Part shown: positions 1 through 8,682 of the stretch, one piece after another
Layout of the letters: each line of letters begins with the position of its first letter
Numbering within the stretch: position 1 is the first letter of the stretch
NCBI RefSeq assembly: GCF_024519725.1
Contig: NZ_JALJRK010000003.1
Location: 1 to 64,000, forward strand
Length of the DNA: 64,000 nt
From: Microvirga sp. Mcv34
Lineage (GTDB): Bacteria; Pseudomonadota; Alphaproteobacteria; Rhizobiales; Beijerinckiaceae
Direction of reading: 5' to 3'
Program-made: the position numbers and the translations under genes
The notes under the pieces: model-generated
The model's database searches: none
What the model was told of the DNA's origin: nothing
What the model saw: the letters and a program-made list of their open reading frames with translations, nothing else

Positions 1-1767
1 ACAAAGGATGCTCTGGTCACCAGGCTGCCGAAACGGACCGCGCAGGCCTTGTTCGGCCATCGGTGGGAGATCAGCGCTGACTTGGCTGAGCAGATCTCCG
101 CCTATCGACGTTCCGCATCCGGCGGGCGGCGGATCGTTTTCTACACGGCGATATTCGGCGAATACGATACCCTGCTCCTCCCCGCGCGCATCGATCCCAG
201 TGTCGATTATGTGTGCTTCACGGATCGGCCGCGAAACGACTACGGCGTCTGGCAGATGCGGGCCTCGCCGTATTATCACCCAGATCCGACGAGAATCGCC
301 CGTTGGGTCAAGACGCATCCGCACGAGCTTTTCCGAGAGCAGGATGTGGCCGTCTGGCTCGACGCCAACATTATCCTGAAGGGCGACATCCGAAGCTACG
401 TCGACCTCGTTGGAAGCAGCGACGCCCATCTCGGACTCATCACCCATCCGCATCGCGCCTGCTTCTACGACGAAGTGGAAGCCTGCAAGCGCTTGAACAA
501 GGACTCCGCAAAGCTCATCAACCGCCAAGCCGAAGACTACCGAAAGGCCGGATTGCCCCTCAAGCAGCCGCTGTTCGAAACCGGCTTCATGGTCGTTCCT
601 CTCCGAAAGCAGGAGAGCGCCGATGCGCTTCACCTGTGGTGGCAGCAGATCGAAAGGTACAGCCGACGGGATCAGCTTGGCTTGGCATGGGTGAGCTACC
701 GCTGCCCGGGGCTCAATATCGTTTCCCTTCTGCCCCAAGGGGCCTCCGTAAGGGATCAAGACGATTTCACGTATTTCCGCCATAGCTTCGCGCGGACTCT
801 CGTGGTCCCGGACGAACTCATGCGGTCGGGCGCTCTCGCCAACCCGCTGGCAGGCAACTCCTTCGCCGACGTGAAGAGGCAGCGGCTGACGCCCTTGGCC
901 GACGTTCCTGTCGACATCATTGTGTGTGTCCACAACGCTCTTGAGGATGTTCGCCTCTGCCTGGAGGCGGCTTGGGCATGCCTCCTGCCTCAGCACCGGA
1001 TCATCCTTGTCAATGATCGGTCCGATGAGGCGACGACCGCCTATCTTCGACAGTTCGCCACCGACAGAGACCGGATCGAACTCATCGAGAACAGCGACAA
1101 TCTCGGTTATACGCGCTCGGCCAACCGGGGCCTCGCCGCCGGAACGGCCGCATTTCGCATTCTCCTGAACAGCGACACCATCGTCAGCCCGGATTGGGCC
1201 CTGAAGCTTCTCGATGCGGCCAATCGCAGCCCGAGAATCGGGGTTATCGGGCCGCTCTCCAATGCCGCCGGGGCCCAGTCTATCCCCCGGGTCAAGTCCA
1301 AGGGAAAGAACACGGCCATCAATCTGCTGCCGTCCGGCGTAACGCCCGCCGATCTCGACTTGGCCTGTGAGCGGTGGAGCGTCGCGGATCTGTTGCCGCG
1401 TGTGCCGCTGGTGCACGGCTTCTGCTTCGGCATCAAGAAAGAGGTCATCGACGCAGTCGGCTTCTTCGACGAAGAGAATTTCAAGCTCTTCTATGGGGAG
1501 GAGAACGATTACTGCTTCCGGGTGGGGGAGGCCGGCTTCGAGCTTGCCGTTGCGACCAACACGTTCGTCTTCCATCGCAAATCGAGGAGCATCGACGAGG
1601 AAAAGCGGGTGGTCCACATGGCGGAGGCCTGGAAGCGCCTGCGGGAGATATATGGTGCGGACCGAATCCTCGCAGCCTACCGGCAGGTGGAAGAGCATCC
1701 TCTGCTCGATCACATCCGCAAGGAGGCTGAGCGATACTTCCAGACATCTCCGGCCGGGAAGAGATAG
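1..1767 (+). CDS. Two-domain glycosyltransferase (DUF616-like plus GT2), open at left edge
   Basis: The frame has no stop back to base 1, so the true start may lie outside the window; the first candidate start inside is TTG at 49, giving 572 residues. Numbering from there, residues about 22-260 resemble the DUF616/TOD1 glycosyltransferase-like family (start RIVFYTAIFGEYDTL, then a WLDAN motif after a WVKTHPHELF stretch). Residues about 288-520 form a family 2 glycosyltransferase (VDIIVCVHNALEDVRLCL, LVNDRSDE, LLNSDTIV as the DxD-like site, and a late GEENDYCFRVGEAG acceptor motif). It probably adds sugars to a surface glycan in the cytoplasm. It lies 185 bp upstream of rfbB on the same strand. 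The family assignments are confident; donor and acceptor sugars cannot be read. Confidence 0.85.
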   Translation, partial: TKDALVTRLPKRTAQALFGHRWEISADLAEQISAYRRSASGGRRIVFYTAIFGEYDTLLLPARIDPSVDYVCFTDRPRNDYGVWQMRASPYYHPDPTRIARWVKTHPHELFREQDVAVWLDANIILKGDIRSYVDLVGSSDAHLGLITHPHRACFYDEVEACKRLNKDSAKLINRQAEDYRKAGLPLKQPLFETGFMVVPLRKQESADALHLWWQQIERYSRRDQLGLAWVSYRCPGLNIVSLLPQGASVRDQDDFTYFRHSFARTLVVPDELMRSGALANPLAGNSFADVKRQRLTPLADVPVDIIVCVHNALEDVRLCLEAAWACLLPQHRIILVNDRSDEATTAYLRQFATDRDRIELIENSDNLGYTRSANRGLAAGTAAFRILLNSDTIVSPDWALKLLDAANRSPRIGVIGPLSNAAGAQSIPRVKSKGKNTAINLLPSGVTPADLDLACERWSVADLLPRVPLVHGFCFGIKKEVIDAVGFFDEENFKLFYGEENDYCFRVGEAGFELAVATNTFVFHRKSRSIDEEKRVVHMAEAWKRLREIYGADRILAAYRQVEEHPLLDHIRKEAERYFQTSPAGKR

Positions 1768-1952
1768 TTTACGGATTCAATCTCGAGTTGTTTTCTTGAG
1801 GAGGCGTGGCGCAATGCCCCGCATTCCGGTCGGAGGCCGGAAGCCGTGGACGATGTTACCATTTTGGGTTAGTAGCCTGCCGGAGACGCGCCAAACGGGC
1901 GCCTGTGCCGTACGGCAAGGGGCCCATCCGTGAACGAAGAAGAGCAGGGGTC

Positions 1953-3014
1953 ATGGCAAAGAGATATTTGGTTACCGGCGGTGCTGGCTTCATTGGCTCC
2001 GCCGTGGTCCGCAAGCTGATGTCCGACACGCCGCACGAGGTGCTCGTCGTCGACAAGCTCACTTATGCGGGCAATCTCGATTCTCTCGAGCCCGTCACCG
2101 GCAACGACCGCTACCGCTTCGTCCGCGCCGATATCGCCGATAACCAGCAGATGCAGACCGTGATCGGCGAGTACCAGCCGGACGTGATCATGCATCTTGC
2201 TGCAGAGAGTCACGTCGATCGTTCGATCGACGGTCCGGGGGAGTTCGTGCAGACCAATGTGGTGGGCACGTTCACGCTGCTTCAAGCCGCCTTGTCCTAT
2301 TGGAACAAGCTCGATCCCGCCAGGCGCGACGCTTTCCGCTTCCATCATATCTCGACGGACGAGGTCTTCGGTTCCCTGGGCGAGGAGGGGTTCTTCCACG
2401 AGGAGTATCCCTACCAGCCGAACTCGCCATACTCGGCATCCAAGGCCGCGTCCGACCATTTCGTGCGCGCGTGGCACCACACCTACGGCCTGCCGACGCT
2501 GATCACCAACTGCTCGAACAATTATGGGCCGTATCACTTCCCCGAGAAGCTCATCCCGCTGATGATCCTGAATGCCCTCGAGGGCAAGCCATTGCCGGTT
2601 TATGGCAAGGGCGAGAACGTGCGGGACTGGCTCTATGTGGATGACCACGCTGAGGCTCTGATCCTCGTGGCCGAAAAGGGCAGAGTCGGAGAGAACTACA
2701 ATATCGGAGGCTGGAACGAGCGCACGAACATCGACGTCGTGCGGTCCATCTGCCATCTCGTCGATGAGATGGCGCCGAGCGATGCGATCGGCCCCCGGGA
2801 GAAGCTGATCTCCTATGTCGCCGACCGGCCCGGCCACGATCTGCGGTATGCCATCGACGCGCGCAAGATCGAGCACGAACTGGGATGGCGCCCGGCGGAG
2901 ACGTTCGAGACGGGCCTTAGAAAAACCGTTGCTTGGTATCTTGAGAATCGGCCCTGGTGGGAGCGCGTTCGCTCGGGAGGGTATCGCGGAGAGCGGCTCG
3001 GGATCACGATTTGA
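1953..3014 (+). CDS. rfbB: dTDP-glucose 4,6-dehydratase
   Basis: Converts dTDP-glucose to dTDP-4-keto-6-deoxyglucose, the second step of dTDP-rhamnose and related deoxysugar synthesis. The 353-residue protein has the family's usual length. It starts with the NAD-binding Rossmann motif TGGAGFIG (residues 7-14), carries the STDEVFGSL segment with the catalytic Asp-Glu pair at about 134, and the YSASK catalytic Tyr/Lys at about 160. I chose ATG 1953 because it follows AGCAGGGG and places the Rossmann fold at the N-terminus; an upstream in-frame start at 1806 would add unrelated residues. It heads a same-strand group with rfbC and rfbA. Confidence 0.96.
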   Translation: MAKRYLVTGGAGFIGSAVVRKLMSDTPHEVLVVDKLTYAGNLDSLEPVTGNDRYRFVRADIADNQQMQTVIGEYQPDVIMHLAAESHVDRSIDGPGEFVQTNVVGTFTLLQAALSYWNKLDPARRDAFRFHHISTDEVFGSLGEEGFFHEEYPYQPNSPYSASKAASDHFVRAWHHTYGLPTLITNCSNNYGPYHFPEKLIPLMILNALEGKPLPVYGKGENVRDWLYVDDHAEALILVAEKGRVGENYNIGGWNERTNIDVVRSICHLVDEMAPSDAIGPREKLISYVADRPGHDLRYAIDARKIEHELGWRPAETFETGLRKTVAWYLENRPWWERVRSGGYRGERLGITI

Positions 3015-3080
3015 TCGAACGGGCTTTGCCCTACGGGCCGATCTCCAAGCGAGACGTTATCGCATGAAGAGAGATGAAAC

Positions 3081-3638
3081 GTGCTGAATGTCGAAACCAC
3101 TGCAATCCCCGATGTGAAAATCGTCACGCCCGCACGGCTGGGCGATCATCGTGGATATTTTTCGGAGACCTATAATCGGCAGCGTTTCATCGGAGCGGGG
3201 ATAGACACGGAGTTCGTGCAGGACAACCAGTCTCGTTCCGCGTCTGTCGGCACGGTGCGCGGTCTCCACTTCCAGAGTGCGCCGTTCGCTCAGGTCAAAT
3301 TAATCCGCGTTGTAAAAGGCAGCATCTTCGATGTTGCGGTCGATATCCGCCGCTCATCCCCGACCTATGGTCAACACGTAGCCGTCGAGCTTTCGGCCGA
3401 GAACGGCCGTCAATTCCTCATCCCTGTTGGATTTGCGCACGGTTTTTGCACGCTTGAGCCAGATACAGAGATTCAATATAAAGTGTCGGCCTACTATTCA
3501 GCGGAGCATGACCATGGCTTGGCCTGGGATGATGCCTCGCTTGGGATCAAGTGGCCCGTTGATCCGGACAAGGCCATTTTGTCCGATAAGGATCGCCGAC
3601 AGCCGACTCTCGCAGAACTGCCGGTTTATTTCCGTTGA
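3081..3638 (+). CDS. rfbC: dTDP-4-dehydrorhamnose 3,5-epimerase
   Basis: Cupin-fold epimerase that turns dTDP-4-keto-6-deoxyglucose into dTDP-4-keto-L-rhamnose. At 185 residues it is full length. It has the early RGYFSETYN motif, the RGLHFQ segment with the catalytic histidine near residue 62, and the YKVSAYYSAEHDHGLAWDD region of the active site. The GTG start at 3081 is the one that gives the family N-terminus. It lies 66 bp after rfbB. The reductase that completes dTDP-L-rhamnose (rfbD) is not next to it and not seen elsewhere in the window. Confidence 0.95.
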   Translation: MLNVETTAIPDVKIVTPARLGDHRGYFSETYNRQRFIGAGIDTEFVQDNQSRSASVGTVRGLHFQSAPFAQVKLIRVVKGSIFDVAVDIRRSSPTYGQHVAVELSAENGRQFLIPVGFAHGFCTLEPDTEIQYKVSAYYSAEHDHGLAWDDASLGIKWPVDPDKAILSDKDRRQPTLAELPVYFR

Positions 3639-3782
3639 CGGAAGTGAACCGATGCTCATTCTCGCCTTGAGCACGAAGTTTCACAATACGGCGCAGGAGC
3701 AGGAGCGGTCAGAACTGGATCTTGTGCTGCTAAACCACGTAGTGTCTGTTGAGACACCAGATAAGGACGATGAGGTGCGGTC

Positions 3783-4652
3783 ATGAAGGGCATCATCTTA
3801 GCTGGCGGGAGCGGCACCCGCTTACATCCGATGACCTATGTCACGTCGAAGCAACTGCTTCCGATCTACGATAAGCCGATGATTTACTACCCTCTGACCA
3901 CGCTCATGCTGGCCGGAATCCGCGACATCCTGATCATTTCCACGCCGGAAGACCTGCCCCGGTTCCGGCAGCTCCTCGGAAGCGGAGAACAATGGGGGAT
4001 TCGGCTGTCCTACGCAGAGCAGCCAAAGCCTGAGGGGCTGGCCCAGGCTTATATCATCGGCGCCGACTTCGTGGCGGGCGGACCGTCGGTCCTTATCCTC
4101 GGTGATAATGTTTACTATGGCCACGGCCTGACCGAGCTGCTGCGGTCGGCGGCCAGCCGGACCTCTGGAGCTTCGGTTTTCGCCTATCACGTGACCGATC
4201 CCGAGCGGTATGGCGTTGTCGAGTTCGATGGCAAAGGAAAAGCGATCTCAATTGAAGAAAAACCACGGCTCCCTCGCTCGAACTGGGCGGTCACTGGCCT
4301 GTATTTCTACGACCATCAAGTCGTCGACATTGCCGCGAACCTGAAACCCTCCGCAAGAGGGGAGCTCGAGATCACCGACGTCAATCGGGTTTACCTCGAG
4401 AAAGGGCAGTTGCAGGTCGAACTCATGGGCCGCGGTTACGCTTGGCTCGATACCGGGACACCGGACAGCTTGGTCGAGGCGGCCGAGTTCGTCCGCGCTC
4501 TCGAGAAGCGTCAAGGCTTCCGGATCGCTTGTCCCGAGGAGATCTCCTACAGCGCCGGTTGGATCGAGCGTGAGCAACTCATTGCTCTTGGCACGAAGCT
4601 CGCCAAAAGCACGTATGGGCAGTATCTCCTACGGATCGCCGAAGGGATGTAG
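3783..4652 (+). CDS. rfbA: Glucose-1-phosphate thymidylyltransferase
   Basis: Makes dTDP-glucose from dTTP and glucose-1-phosphate, the committed step feeding rfbB and rfbC. The 289-residue protein has the nucleotidyltransferase signature [11 protein letters not shown] (residues 6-16), [16 protein letters not shown] (about 24-39), [10 protein letters not shown] with the metal-binding Asp near 107, and EEKP near 160. The ATG at 3783 follows a GAGGTGCGG Shine-Dalgarno-like stretch. The order here is rfbB-rfbC-rfbA. The 144 bp before it hold no supported gene. Confidence 0.96.
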   Translation: MKGIILAGGSGTRLHPMTYVTSKQLLPIYDKPMIYYPLTTLMLAGIRDILIISTPEDLPRFRQLLGSGEQWGIRLSYAEQPKPEGLAQAYIIGADFVAGGPSVLILGDNVYYGHGLTELLRSAASRTSGASVFAYHVTDPERYGVVEFDGKGKAISIEEKPRLPRSNWAVTGLYFYDHQVVDIAANLKPSARGELEITDVNRVYLEKGQLQVELMGRGYAWLDTGTPDSLVEAAEFVRALEKRQGFRIACPEEISYSAGWIEREQLIALGTKLAKSTYGQYLLRIAEGM

Positions 4653-4819
4653 GAGTTCGCAAGGGCTCGGCCGATGTGCGAAACGTCCTAGCAAAGTTGC
4701 CTAGAAAATCGCTGGTAATACCAAGGTGCAAAAATGACCTTGGAAGATACTCTTCTAAGAAGAGAAAGCCGCGTTTCCGGTGGACGAGGATAACTCACTT
4801 AGATTGAAGAGCCGCAACA

Positions 4820-5890
4820 TTGCCCGTGATCAAGCGCCCGCCTAGGATCTGCTTTGTCTCTCATACAGCGCGGCACGACCGGCCGATCCTGGATCTATCG
4901 ACGCGATATCGATGTTATCATCTCGCCGAGGCTCTTCAGGTGAAGGGACACCATTGCGCCGTGGTCTCACTCACCGATTTTCTTGAGAATCCATGCTTCG
5001 CGTATGATGTCTACGTTTTTCATAGACCGAGTGCTGATGTTTGCGGCTTTCAATCCTCTCTCGAAGACTTGCGCCGGCTCGGAAAGAGGCTGCTGGCTGA
5101 TTATGATGACCTGATTTTTGGTACTGATGAGGAAGCGCTATCATATTCAACTTTCAGAAGTGGCCTGCGCTCTAAGAAGCAGGTCACTGCTATGTTCAGT
5201 GCAAATCTGCTGGCGTTGCTGGAGTTCGATTTATTCTCGACATCCACTGATCCCCTGAAACAGCAAGTCATGCGGTTTAAGCCCAGCGGTCGTTGTGAAA
5301 CCATTCCAAATGCTGTGCCTGCTTCTATTATTTCCATCGCAGAAGAGAATGCGTTCTTTTTGGCGCCGCGCTCCTCCAATACAGTCGGCTACTTTGCTGG
5401 TACAAAGACCCATGACAAGGATCTTCCTGTGGCTGAGGAGGGGGTCCTAAGTTTCCTTGAAAACGATCGTACGGGACGATTTCTAGTGGTTGGGCCTGTG
5501 TCGCTTCCGGCCACTCTGACAGATCATCCGCGCGTGGTTCAGCACGGACTTGTCGATTACCTCTATCTTCCGAAACTGATGCAGCAGTGCTCGACCGTCG
5601 TTGCGCCGCTGGAACAGACAAGTTTCAACGATTGCAAGTCGCGAGTGAAGTTTCTGGAAGCCTCGTTAGCCGGGTGCCGACTCGTTGCCACCCCTATTCC
5701 TGATATAAGGGCAGTGGCCTCTCATTCGGCTGATCTGCCGCAAACCCGTGATGAGTGGGTGGCAGCCTTGGCGCGCCAGCACGTCGAGCCAGTTCGCGCT
5801 GCCTTGGCAGCCGAGAGATTCAGGTACTTGAAGGAGGAGTGCCACGCTGCGCGGTCTGCTGATGCCCTCCTATTATTGCTGGGAGAGTAG
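4820..5890 (+). CDS. Glycosyltransferase-like protein (GT-B fold)
   Basis: A 356-residue protein that looks like a GT-B glycosyltransferase. It opens with RICFVSHTARHDRPILDLST followed by RYRCYHLAEAL, as in enzymes that bind a mobile acceptor in the N-terminal domain. It ends with SRVKFLEASLAGCRLVATPI (about residues 273-292), the typical nucleotide-sugar side of group 1 transferases. The start is uncertain: TTG 4820 or GTG 4826, neither with a good Shine-Dalgarno. It is 6 bp upstream of the next gene, so the two are probably translated from one mRNA. Base composition is visibly less GC-rich than rfbABC. The exact sugar specificity is unknown. Confidence 0.75.
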   Translation: MPVIKRPPRICFVSHTARHDRPILDLSTRYRCYHLAEALQVKGHHCAVVSLTDFLENPCFAYDVYVFHRPSADVCGFQSSLEDLRRLGKRLLADYDDLIFGTDEEALSYSTFRSGLRSKKQVTAMFSANLLALLEFDLFSTSTDPLKQQVMRFKPSGRCETIPNAVPASIISIAEENAFFLAPRSSNTVGYFAGTKTHDKDLPVAEEGVLSFLENDRTGRFLVVGPVSLPATLTDHPRVVQHGLVDYLYLPKLMQQCSTVVAPLEQTSFNDCKSRVKFLEASLAGCRLVATPIPDIRAVASHSADLPQTRDEWVAALARQHVEPVRAALAAERFRYLKEECHAARSADALLLLLGE

Positions 5891-5896
5891 GCGAAC

Positions 5897-7537
5897 ATGC
5901 GCATTCTCCTCTATCTCGACCCGTATCCGATCCGCGGCTCTATGGTCACCCAACGGCAGGTCGCGTATAAATTTGCTCGCATGTTTGATGTTGCAGGCCA
6001 AGTGCCTGACAATTGTGACTATCGTTTGTACAGCAACTACGATGTCCTAGCGGCGACAATAGCAAAGTATCCAAGGGTCAAAGATATTTGCCTGATGCCT
6101 TTAGAGACGGAGCAGGCACTGTTCCAGCAAAATCTTTTCCCATGGCTTGAAAGAGGCATGCAGGAGTGGGTCGCCCTCGCGAAGGGCGAAGGATTGGCTG
6201 ATCAATACTGCGAGATTCTTGCAGACATACACGCCCGTTTCCCCTTCGACTTGGTGGTTCACTGGGGGGCGAATGGCGCCGTTGCCCGCTTCTGTGACAA
6301 GAATGGTCTCAGACGAGTAGCTATGGAATGGGGATGCACCCATAAGCCGTACGTCAGCACCATTGTGTTCGATCCAAATGGTGTCCGTGGAAATGCCTCA
6401 CCGTCGGTCGTGGACTTCGCCGATATCCATGAAACCGTTGGGGGTAAGGGTAGTTCAGCTGCACTGGATCTAATGACTTACGGCGAGCCTGGGGGGGCGA
6501 ACCTCTATGAGGCACAGTTTCAGTATGAACCTACTTTCACCGAGCAGATTACTGGCATGGCTTCCGGAAGGCCGATTGCGTTCTTGCCGCTACCAGCGCA
6601 CGATGATGCGAACCTCTTGTTGCACTCGGATTTCCTAAGCCCGACCGAAGTCATCGACCATCTGCTGCCACAACTTACGGAGGCCGGCTACTTCTGCTTT
6701 GTGAAGCCACATCCTGCGATGCTCGCACACCCTGGCGGTGGCGCTGAACTCTTCCGGGTACATCGATCCGTCTACAAGCACCCGAATGCATTTTGCATTG
6801 ATCCTCAAGCATGGGGGGCGGAGAGCCGACGCTTTCTCGCCGTCTCAGATCTAGTTGTGACCGTCAACAGCTCTATGGGATTTGAGGCGATGCTTCATGA
6901 TAAGCCGGTCTGTGTTCTAGGAAAGGCGATGTATAAGCCTGGCAACGTGTTTCCGACGCTCGACAACGTCAGATCGCGTGAGATCTTCGAGAAAGATTTC
7001 ATGCTTGACTATAGAATTAAGATCTCCGTTTTGAGAAAGTTCTTTTTGGATGCCTACTTAGTGCCTGACACATATGCGTTTGAACTCACCGCGTTTACGG
7101 ATCGGGTGCTTCATCTGTCAGGACTAAGGCATTCCGCAGCTCAGGCGGTGCAATCGATTTATAATCGGTTTGGCCCAGATGGACGACAGCAAAGGTTGGC
7201 ACGAGTCTACAGCGTAGAACCAGAGCCCAGCTTCACTCCTACTAAGCGGGAACAGAACAGGGAGCTAGCCAATATTCAAGTTCGGGTCTCGGAACTCCTC
7301 AGTTCTACGTCGTGGCGAACAACGCTTCCTTTGCGACTTGCCGCTGCACTCCTGCGCGGTTCTCCTTATAAGGATCCATCTGAACCGAGGTCGATTGAAG
7401 AGGGGATCCGTACGATCGAGACCGTCATGTCGTCTGGCAGTTGGGCCGTTAGCTGGCCTCTGCGGTTGGCTAAGGGGTGGACCGCAGCAAGACGGCGGTC
7501 CAAAGACATAGCGGCGGACTCAAATGGGCCGACCTGA
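5897..7537 (+). CDS. Capsule-type polysaccharide synthesis protein
   Basis: A 546-residue protein without a family I can name with certainty. The core resembles capsular polysaccharide synthesis (Kps/Lip-like, GT-B) proteins: KPHPAML near residue 268 and TVNSSMGFEAMLHDKPVCVLG at about 320-341 are the recurrent motif pair of that group. The tail holds two copies of an amphipathic segment often placed after glycosyltransferase domains, SWRTTLPLRLAAALL near 470 and SWAVSWPLRLAKGW near 513. The ATG at 5897 follows GGGAGAG. It is coupled to the preceding glycosyltransferase and, like it, is relatively AT-rich. A role in building or handing over a surface glycan is inference. Confidence 0.65.
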   Translation: MRILLYLDPYPIRGSMVTQRQVAYKFARMFDVAGQVPDNCDYRLYSNYDVLAATIAKYPRVKDICLMPLETEQALFQQNLFPWLERGMQEWVALAKGEGLADQYCEILADIHARFPFDLVVHWGANGAVARFCDKNGLRRVAMEWGCTHKPYVSTIVFDPNGVRGNASPSVVDFADIHETVGGKGSSAALDLMTYGEPGGANLYEAQFQYEPTFTEQITGMASGRPIAFLPLPAHDDANLLLHSDFLSPTEVIDHLLPQLTEAGYFCFVKPHPAMLAHPGGGAELFRVHRSVYKHPNAFCIDPQAWGAESRRFLAVSDLVVTVNSSMGFEAMLHDKPVCVLGKAMYKPGNVFPTLDNVRSREIFEKDFMLDYRIKISVLRKFFLDAYLVPDTYAFELTAFTDRVLHLSGLRHSAAQAVQSIYNRFGPDGRQQRLARVYSVEPEPSFTPTKREQNRELANIQVRVSELLSSTSWRTTLPLRLAAALLRGSPYKDPSEPRSIEEGIRTIETVMSSGSWAVSWPLRLAKGWTAARRRSKDIAADSNGPT

Positions 7538-7570
7538 AGCACAAGAATGAGTCTGTGCTCCACCTATTAG

Positions 7571-8470
7571 TCAGCTTAACGGTTGGCCTGTACCCTTGAA
7601 CCTGCTTACGATGGGAGTTCGCCGGCGCTCCTCTGGGTTCATGACGCTCGGCTCGTCCTCATGGATGAGGAGGGAATCCGTCACGAGATACATCGAGGCC
7701 TTCCGCTGATGGAGCCGTCGCGAAATCTGCATTCCGACACCGCTCGAGAGGTGGGGATCCTTGTCCCATCGACCCGGATCGACCGGATCGATCCGATACT
7801 CCAGCTCCTCCAGAAAACGGCGGTCAAACATCATCAGCATGTCGACCCACTGGGACTTGTAGACTTTGCCTTGAGGCGTCTCGACCAAGTGAGGCTGATA
7901 GTTGGTCCAGCACGGCTTCCCCTCGCGTTGATCCAGGAGAAGGTGAAGCGAAACTTTGTGGCGATCCTTGATCTCGTTCCATATCCCAATGGTCCGTTCG
8001 AAGAATTTCGGAACAAGCTGTACGTCGTCAGCAAGATAATAAAAGTAATCGCTGTTCGTGGATCGTAGTGTCGAGAGGGCTCGATGAACGAGCTTCCAAT
8101 ATTTCTTCTTGCCGTGATTGGTCGATCGTGAAATCGAAAGGCTCGCGATGTGCGCGTAGGAGGACCACTCGACTTGGGTTGGCTCGGAACTCCCGTCATC
8201 GTAGACATGAACACTGACCTCGAAGCCGGGGGCTTCTCTGTCGATTTGCGATAGCAGACGCCGCAGTTCGTTGGGCCGGTTGTAGGTCGGGACAATGACG
8301 TGCACACGGGGCCTTCCTGACAGTTCGGGGGCTTGGGTGCCGTCCGGCGTCGAGGTTGCGCGCATACGACCGCGGTCCTTCTGGTCCGAGAAGGCTTGGG
8401 CAAAGGACTTGAACCTTTGGTATCCACGACGAAGAAGAGAAGAGCGCATATTCGTGTCCTCTGGAAGCAT
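7571..8470 (-). CDS. Family 2 glycosyltransferase
   Basis: A 299-residue protein with a single GT2 domain. RVHVIVPTYNRPNELRRLL begins near residue 52, an acidic VYDDGS follows about 40 residues on, and YYLADDVQLVP near 148 supplies the DxD-type metal site. The N-terminal 45 residues are basic and may be a membrane- or protein-contacting extension. The start may be ATG 8470 or the internal ATG at 8449; neither has a clear ribosome site. It ends 33 bp from the convergent capsule-type gene at 7537 and is followed upstream by another minus-strand glycosyltransferase. The substrate is unknown. Confidence 0.85.
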   Translation of the reverse strand: MLPEDTNMRSSLLRRGYQRFKSFAQAFSDQKDRGRMRATSTPDGTQAPELSGRPRVHVIVPTYNRPNELRRLLSQIDREAPGFEVSVHVYDDGSSEPTQVEWSSYAHIASLSISRSTNHGKKKYWKLVHRALSTLRSTNSDYFYYLADDVQLVPKFFERTIGIWNEIKDRHKVSLHLLLDQREGKPCWTNYQPHLVETPQGKVYKSQWVDMLMMFDRRFLEELEYRIDPVDPGRWDKDPHLSSGVGMQISRRLHQRKASMYLVTDSLLIHEDEPSVMNPEERRRTPIVSRFKGTGQPLS

Positions 8471-8682
8471 CAGGGCTGTTGCGGGATGCGCCCGCGGTCT
8501 GAGTTTCTGCTGCTGTTCATTCTCTACACACCGACTTATGCCTTCAGGGTCCGTGGTCCCATCCTATAGCAGGCTTCTCGACCGGAGGTGGCGATTGAGC
8601 GTTTTCCCTGGGCTCCCGGCTGAAGCGAAACTGCCTGGAGCCGGTCCGCTCGCGTACCAGGCGAGCATCGGCTTCGGCGCTG

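Noticed and set aside
4721..4743. CCAAGGT/ACCTTGG hairpin as terminator of rfbA
   Set aside because: AT-rich 9-nt loop, only seven pairs and no U tract after it; it could be an operator, but nothing supports that.
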